This document shows positions 59,731 through 64,000 of a stretch of DNA of 64,000 nt, in pieces. This DNA is from DATCHW01 sp963806045. Its GTDB lineage: Bacteria; Bacteroidota; Ignavibacteria; Tepidaquicellales; Tepidaquicellaceae. The stretch spans positions 1 through 64,000 of the forward strand of contig CAWDWP010000005.1 in assembly GCA_963806045.1 (NCBI GenBank), given 5' to 3'. Each line of letters begins with the position of its first letter. Positions within the stretch are counted from its first letter, which is position 1. The notes beneath the pieces are model-generated. The model ran no database searches. It was not told the DNA's origin and saw nothing but the letters and a program-made list of their open reading frames with translations. The position numbers and the translations under genes were made by a program.

Positions 59731-60501
59731 TTAGAATCTCACCGAAAGGCAGCTTAAACCTCCATCCAATTTTTGAAATTCTGATACATCTGTTACTATA
59801 GTTTTATAACCCGCCGATTCTATTTTCTTTTTGGTTTCCGGAAATCCTGAAGGTACGATTACGGTTCCATTAATCCATAATGAATTTGCTGCGTATTCCT
59901 CGTTCTTATCAACTATTATTCTATTAAAATTTGCGAATTCCGGGTGATCTGTAAATTCTCCGCTGACTAATAAATTGTTCATTTCCAGATATGAGATTCC
60001 GGTTTTTAAATGTAGAACATTGCTTAATGGGATTTTTGAACCGGTCATATTATATTTGTTTAAAATTATAATTAATTGTTCTGCACCGGAAGAGTTTGTC
60101 CTTTCTGATATGCCAATATAAAAATGATTTCCTACCATCATAACATCACCTGCGTCTAATGTTCCGGGAGATTTAATTTCTTCAATTATTTTATAATATT
60201 CTGTAAGTATTTGCATCATTCCGGTTACTTCTTCTCTTCTCGATAATGCTCCGGGATTCGTTATCACCGCGCATTGCGGAGTACAGAGCATAACATCCTC
60301 AATAAAAGTTGAGTCAGGGAATCTGTCATCAGCGTCTAACACTTTAACTTTTAATCCACATTGTTTCAATATATCTATATACCTATTATGCTGCTCTGAT
60401 GCTTTTTTGAAATCAGGTTTCCCTAAATTAGCGTTTGTAATTCCATTAACCATTTCAGGACAGGGTTTACGAACTATTGCGTTTTTAAATTTAATTTCCA
60501 T
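59731..60501 (-). CDS. DDAH-type amidinotransferase-family hydrolase (dimethylargininase-like)
   Basis: The 256 residues match the dimethylarginine dimethylaminohydrolase branch of the pentein (guanidino-group-modifying) superfamily: DSTFIEDVMLCTP, IKSPGTLDAGDVMMVGNHFY, a His in YLEMNNLLVSGEF context and the catalytic Cys in KLDGGLSCLSVRF, six residues before the end. These enzymes release citrulline from methylated arginine or related compounds. The Cys, Asp and the Glu of the active site are present. The physiological substrate in this organism is not evident. It has its own short upstream gap and no partner gene. Confidence 0.88.
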   Translation of the reverse strand: MEIKFKNAIVRKPCPEMVNGITNANLGKPDFKKASEQHNRYIDILKQCGLKVKVLDADDRFPDSTFIEDVMLCTPQCAVITNPGALSRREEVTGMMQILTEYYKIIEEIKSPGTLDAGDVMMVGNHFYIGISERTNSSGAEQLIIILNKYNMTGSKIPLSNVLHLKTGISYLEMNNLLVSGEFTDHPEFANFNRIIVDKNEEYAANSLWINGTVIVPSGFPETKKKIESAGYKTIVTDVSEFQKLDGGLSCLSVRF

Positions 60502-60640
60502 TTTGTAATTTGAATATTTATCAAATCAAATTTAATTATTAAAATAAATTATTCAAGTATATTTTAAGTCAAATGTTTAATATTTAATAGTAATATAATT
60601 TTTTTCAAGGAAATGGATTATACTAATTTAGGTTTGTTTG

Positions 60641-60668
60641 AAAAAAGGGAGTTTAAAAACTCCCTTTT
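60641..60668 (-). terminator. Rho-independent terminator of the Ycf48-like cargo gene
   Basis: AAAAGGGAGTTT (60643-60654) pairs with AAACTCCCTTTT (60657-60668) and is followed on the minus strand by a U-run. It lies about 30 bases after the gene's stop codon. Confidence 0.88.
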
Positions 60669-60695
60669 CAAATTAATTGATTTAATATTCAATTA

Positions 60696-61940
60696 TTATT
60701 TAATTAACAACATTTTCTTTACATCGGTAAAGCTTTTTGTCCGCCCGGTCGGATCTTCGATTTCTAATCTATAAAAATATACTCCACTCGTATATTGTAT
60801 TGCGTTAAACTCAGCTTCATAAACACCTGAGGATAATTTTTCATTAACAAGTGCGGCCATTTCCCTGCCGAGCATATCATAAACTTTTAATGAAACCTGA
60901 CCTGCAACAGGTAACTGAAAATTAATAGTAGTAGCAGGATTAAACGGATTCGGATAATTTTGAGATAATATATACTTTGATGGAACAAGCTCTGAGATTT
61001 TTCTTATTCCTGATGTTCCTCCTGTCGTAGTTTTTAGTATTTTACCGCTATCGCCAACAACCCATCCTGTATTTATATCAGTAAAATAAATTGAGTTTAA
61101 TTGAGAGACTACTCCGCTTGACAGCAAAAGCCAATTTGCTCCACCATTAGTTGTTTTGAGGATTTTACCATTAAACCCTGAAATCCACCCAGTCGTCGAA
61201 TTTGCAAAATGGACGGACATCCAATTTTCAAAATGCGGGGGGGTTGTTTGCAAAGTCCAGTTTGTGCCTCCATTTGTTGTATGTATAATATGCCCTACAC
61301 TTCCGGCAATCCAGCCGTTATCCTGGTCATTAAAATATATGGATTGATAGGTATAGCCCGATGCAGTTCCTGTTTGTATTATCCAATTATCACCTCCGTT
61401 TGTAGTTTTGCGTAAAAAAGCATTTGTTCCTGCAATCCATCCAGTACTTGCATTAATAAAAGAGAAAGAAGTAATGCTGGCGGAGTTAAGGAATTCAATT
61501 TCCACCCAGTTTAAACCACCATTAGTTGTTTTATTTAAAAGAGTGCTTGTACCCCCAATCCAACCAGTGCTTGAATTTACGAAATGAATTGCAAATGACA
61601 GGTTGTAGGACTGCCTTTGCGTAGCCCAGCTGACACCCCCGTCAGTAGTCCTGCGGACACTATCAATGCATGCAATCCAGCCGTTAGATGCATCAACAAA
61701 TGATACCTGAAGTATATCCTGGTCAGTTCCGCTATTACGCTGTATCCAGTTTGTACCTCCATTTGTTGTCGTCAGTATTGTACCTAACCCTCCAACTGCC
61801 CAGCCGGTATTTGAATTGATAAATTGTACATCAGTGAGTACGTGAAATGTTCCGGTTGGCTGCTGAAACCAACCGGATTGTGAATAAACCTGACTCGATA
61901 TGAAAATTAGCAATAAGGAAATTAATATAATTTTTTTCAA
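60696..61940 (-). CDS. Secreted Ycf48-like beta-propeller protein with T9SS sorting domain
   Basis: The 414-residue protein begins with a signal peptide (MKKIILISLLLIFISSQVYS). Seven or eight blades follow, each containing a turn such as NSNTGWAVG, NASTGWIAG or DINTGWVVG and an Asp-box-like TTNGGTNW or TTNGGANW, the Ycf48/PSII-stability-factor-like repeat. The last ~85 residues are a T9SS type A sorting domain (SQNYPNPFNPATTINFQLP, ending KKMLLIK). The reading frame is intact. Despite the family name no photosynthetic role is implied; it is likely a surface propeller. Confidence 0.92.
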   Translation of the reverse strand: MKKIILISLLLIFISSQVYSQSGWFQQPTGTFHVLTDVQFINSNTGWAVGGLGTILTTTNGGTNWIQRNSGTDQDILQVSFVDASNGWIACIDSVRRTTDGGVSWATQRQSYNLSFAIHFVNSSTGWIGGTSTLLNKTTNGGLNWVEIEFLNSASITSFSFINASTGWIAGTNAFLRKTTNGGDNWIIQTGTASGYTYQSIYFNDQDNGWIAGSVGHIIHTTNGGTNWTLQTTPPHFENWMSVHFANSTTGWISGFNGKILKTTNGGANWLLLSSGVVSQLNSIYFTDINTGWVVGDSGKILKTTTGGTSGIRKISELVPSKYILSQNYPNPFNPATTINFQLPVAGQVSLKVYDMLGREMAALVNEKLSSGVYEAEFNAIQYTSGVYFYRLEIEDPTGRTKSFTDVKKMLLIK

Positions 61941-62375
61941 TTTAAATTTCTCCTTTTTTATTGTTTTATAATACTTCTCTAAAATGTCAAATTGTAAATT
62001 AATAGTGTGGTGATTAATGCTAAAAATTTAGAAATAACATTTTCATATTATTGTTTTTTTAAATGTTTATAAAAACCTTTATTGATACAACAAACAATTT
62101 ATAGTCATCGTTTCACATAAATGAAATTTAATTTTTAGATGATTGAAGAGTCGCTCCATTTGTCAATATTTGATTTACATTGTAGGAATAATACCACTTT
62201 TAATTCAAGGCATATTCATTTAAAAGTTGGGTAATTTGAACTAATTATTCAGAGAAAAGTTTACATCAAAAATTAAAAAAAAAGGTGTTATTTTATTTAT
62301 GAAATTCTCAAATTGAAAAACAAACCACCGAAAAGTGTAAAATATTTATTAAGAAAAAGTTAATGAAATAAAATA
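61941..62375. other. AT-rich intergenic region, no gene seen
   Basis: The 435 bases between the divergent Ycf48-like cargo gene and the alpha/beta hydrolase gene show no open frame, strong hairpin or repeat that I can support. Both genes' promoters must be here. Confidence 0.5.
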
Positions 62376-63458
62376 ATGATATTTCTTTATATAGCTGTTC
62401 TATGTTTGATAATTATTGGCATTCTATCCCTGATTCCCGGATTTACTTTACCTATCAGAGACAAGAAAGGACATTCTTTGCAAGGGAGTATAGCCTCACT
62501 TGAAAAAGTTAACCTGGGTGGGCAGAAGCAATGGATTCTGATTCGTGGAGTGGACATCGCCAAACCAGTTATTCTATTTCTTCACGGCGGACCCGGCACA
62601 TCCGATATGGGTCTGTTAAGGAAGCACACTTCTGAATTGGAAAAACATTTCGTGGTTGTATCCTGGGATCAAAGAGGTGCAGGCAAATCTTTTGCCGCAA
62701 GAAATCCTCACTCTTCCATGAATATAAATCAGTTTGTCTCAGATGCTCACGAATTAACTGAAAAACTTTGTAATCGCTTTAATCAAAAAAAAATATTTCT
62801 GGTCGGTCATTCCTGGGGAAGTATTATAGGTGTACTTACCATCCAAAAATATCCTGAATTATACCATGCCTATATTGGAATAGGACAGATTGCAAATATG
62901 AAGGAGAATGAAAAACTCTCTTATGAATGGACATTAGAACAAGCTAAAAAGGCAAATGATAAACGAACGGCTAAGAAACTTATAGATATGGGCAGACCTC
63001 CATATACAGGTGATTGGCAGAAAAAGTTTATGACCCAACGACGATTTCTTGGAAAATATGGCGGCGAGTTGTATGGCAGTTCAAAAGGTGCATTTCCAAT
63101 TGTTCTTCGCTGTTTAATCAGTTCAACTGAATACAGCATACCTGATAAAATAAATTTTTTCAGAGGAATATTTGCTTCTGTTAAATTGTTATGGCAGGAA
63201 CTTATGACTGTCAACCTGAATGAGTTGGCTCCATATCTGGAAGTTCCTGTTTATTTTATATTAGGAAAACATGATTATGAAGGTGTCTTCATACTTGCAG
63301 AAAAATATTTTAACATATTAGAAGCTCCGCGTAAGGAGTTGATTTGGTTTGAAAACTCAGCACACCTCCCCCATATAGAAGAGAATGCAAAATTTAATGA
63401 CCTATTAATAAATCAAATATTACACACTAACTTTGTTCAATCGTCGGGTATAAGATAG
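62376..63458 (+). CDS. Alpha/beta hydrolase (proline iminopeptidase-like)
   Basis: The 360-residue protein starts with a hydrophobic N-terminal segment (FLYIAVLCLIIIGILSLI), a membrane anchor or signal. The alpha/beta hydrolase core shows the oxyanion motif FLHGGPGTSDMG, SWDQRGAGKS and the nucleophile elbow GHSWGS (Ser near 146); the acid and His are likely in LGKHDYEG and NSAHLPHIEEN. The HGGPG and DQRGAGKS motifs are typical of proline iminopeptidase/S33 relatives, but substrate is undetermined. It is alone on the plus strand between T9SS cargo genes. Confidence 0.87.
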   Translation: MIFLYIAVLCLIIIGILSLIPGFTLPIRDKKGHSLQGSIASLEKVNLGGQKQWILIRGVDIAKPVILFLHGGPGTSDMGLLRKHTSELEKHFVVVSWDQRGAGKSFAARNPHSSMNINQFVSDAHELTEKLCNRFNQKKIFLVGHSWGSIIGVLTIQKYPELYHAYIGIGQIANMKENEKLSYEWTLEQAKKANDKRTAKKLIDMGRPPYTGDWQKKFMTQRRFLGKYGGELYGSSKGAFPIVLRCLISSTEYSIPDKINFFRGIFASVKLLWQELMTVNLNELAPYLEVPVYFILGKHDYEGVFILAEKYFNILEAPRKELIWFENSAHLPHIEENAKFNDLLINQILHTNFVQSSGIR

Positions 63459-63559
63459 AACAGAATAGAGATATTTAAATATTTTCCAAATAAATTTCTA
63501 TCTGATTAATATTCCTCCTTAAAGATTGGAGCCCGCCCAGGCGGATTTTCAAGATTTCA

Positions 63560-63585
63560 GATAAAGTGACTATCGTCACTTTATC
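63560..63585 (-). repeat. Palindrome overlapping the stop of a sorting-domain remnant
   Basis: GATAAAGTGAC and GTCACTTTATC form a perfect 11-bp stem around TATC. The TGA after MLMIK lies in one arm. It is almost the same element as 6308-6329, which also sits on a MLMIK-stop. A further small inverted repeat (GCCCGCC/GGCGG) precedes it at about 63530-63544. Confidence 0.65.
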
Positions 63586-63660
63586 ATCAACATCTTCTTC
63601 GTTTCGCTGAATCCATCGTAGTTAATTTATAAAAATATACTCCGTCCCGATAAATCGGGA
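63576..63660 (-). pseudogene. Remnant of a T9SS sorting-domain tail
   Basis: In two frames the minus strand reads RDGVYFYKL and then FSETKKMLMIK-stop, the last ~25 residues of a type A sorting domain split by a frameshift. It lies just downstream of the complete sorting domain at 63682, whose own tail reads FSETKKMILIK. A small palindrome (TCCCGATAAATCGGGA, 63646-63661) sits at its start. It looks like a duplicated or left-over gene end. Confidence 0.6.
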
Positions 63661-63681
63661 TTTCCACTTCGTTCCAACTTG

Positions 63682-64000
63682 TTATTTAATTAAAATCATC
63701 TTTTTAGTTTCAGAAAAGTTTTCTGATTGGATTTTATAAAAATACATTCCTGATGGTAAATTCATACCATTAAATGTTACTTCATATGTGCCGGCAGATT
63801 GTTTTTCGTTAACAATTGATTCAACTTCGCGACCAAGCATATCGTAAACAACAAGTTTCACAAATCCACTATTGGGTAATTCATATCGAATGTTGGTTGT
63901 TGGATTAAAAGGATTCGGATAATTTTGTCTTAGAGAATATTTTTCGGGAATATTATTATTGTTATTATTTATACCGATAGTTTGTCCTTCAGTCAAATTA
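63682..64000 (-). CDS. C-terminal part of a T9SS cargo protein, cut by window edge
   Basis: The frame is open to the right edge; only about 106 residues are visible. After a linker with a run of Asn comes a type A sorting domain: RQNYPNPFNPTTNIRYELP, VYDMLGREVESIV and the end FSETKKMILIK. The first visible residues are not a real start (a TTG within a longer frame). The function of the missing N-terminal part cannot be judged. Confidence 0.88.
   Translation of the reverse strand, partial: NLTEGQTIGINNNNNNIPEKYSLRQNYPNPFNPTTNIRYELPNSGFVKLVVYDMLGREVESIVNEKQSAGTYEVTFNGMNLPSGMYFYKIQSENFSETKKMILIK

Noticed and set aside
60696..61940. Photosystem assembly factor implied by the Ycf48-like repeats
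   Set aside because: The repeat is a generic propeller blade; the signal peptide and T9SS tail point to a surface protein and no photosynthesis genes are present.
1..64000. CRISPR arrays, phage genes or integrated plasmid
   Set aside because: Repeats seen are short degenerate 9-mers without spacers of regular length; no cas, capsid, integrase or replication gene is visible.

Overview
The window is AT-rich (by eye about two thirds A+T) and reads as chromosome of a free-living Ignavibacteria-like member of the FCB group (Bacteroidota/Ignavibacteriota). The main evidence is the recurring C-terminal motif NYPNPFNPxT with a terminal KKMxLIK-type tail, which is the type A sorting domain of the type IX secretion system (T9SS). 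Two large gingipain/PorU-like C25 peptidases and many secreted beta-propeller proteins point the same way. I see no phage, plasmid or CRISPR signature; mobile DNA is limited to one IS4-family element and a small inverted-repeat cassette carrying a GxxExxY gene.

Layout. 0-12 kb: three tandem subtilisin-like (S8) secreted proteases (one cut by the window edge), a BNR beta-propeller T9SS cargo, then a phosphate/polyphosphate operon (Ppx, DUF47/PhoU-like, PiT) and a heavily indel-broken T9SS cargo. 12-22 kb: two paralogous C25 peptidases, one broken and lacking its catalytic His, one intact (1619 aa). 22-36.5 kb: a surface-polysaccharide locus (GT-C membrane transferases, WecG/TagA/CpsF transferase, two GT4, two GT2, Wzx flippase, methyltransferase, O-antigen ligase/polymerase) ending in two T9SS cargo genes. 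36.5-47.5 kb: YqgE/AlgH, L-2-hydroxyglutarate oxidase, GDP-mannose 4,6-dehydratase, a GAF/PEP-synthase-N/nucleotidyltransferase fusion, glutamate dehydrogenase and a PAS-rich hybrid histidine kinase. 47.5-55.4 kb: a lone small transcription unit, a heterodimeric ABC exporter interrupted by the GxxExxY cassette, RdgB, and a two-gene module with a signal-less HtrA-like protease. 55.4-64 kb: IS4-family element, small membrane and hypothetical proteins, class D beta-lactamase, tRNA-Arg, 3-hydroxyisobutyrate-dehydrogenase-type reductase, DDAH-type hydrolase, a Ycf48-like T9SS cargo, an alpha/beta hydrolase and the tail of another T9SS cargo.

How it fits together. T9SS type A cargo are known to be cleaved and joined to a surface lipopolysaccharide by the C25 sortase PorU. 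Here PorU-like genes, a glycan locus and T9SS cargo lie side by side, and the O-antigen ligase gene overlaps the start of a cargo gene, so a shared surface-display function is a reasonable inference.

Cautions. At least seven genes carry single-base frameshifts, some in genes expected to work (ppx, an ABC exporter half). Either the underlying assembly has residual indel errors or several genes are recently broken; the sequence alone cannot decide. A 9-bp repeat family (GAGTGTATG and variants) recurs at four or five intergenic sites and seems to build terminator-like hairpins downstream of the protease genes.
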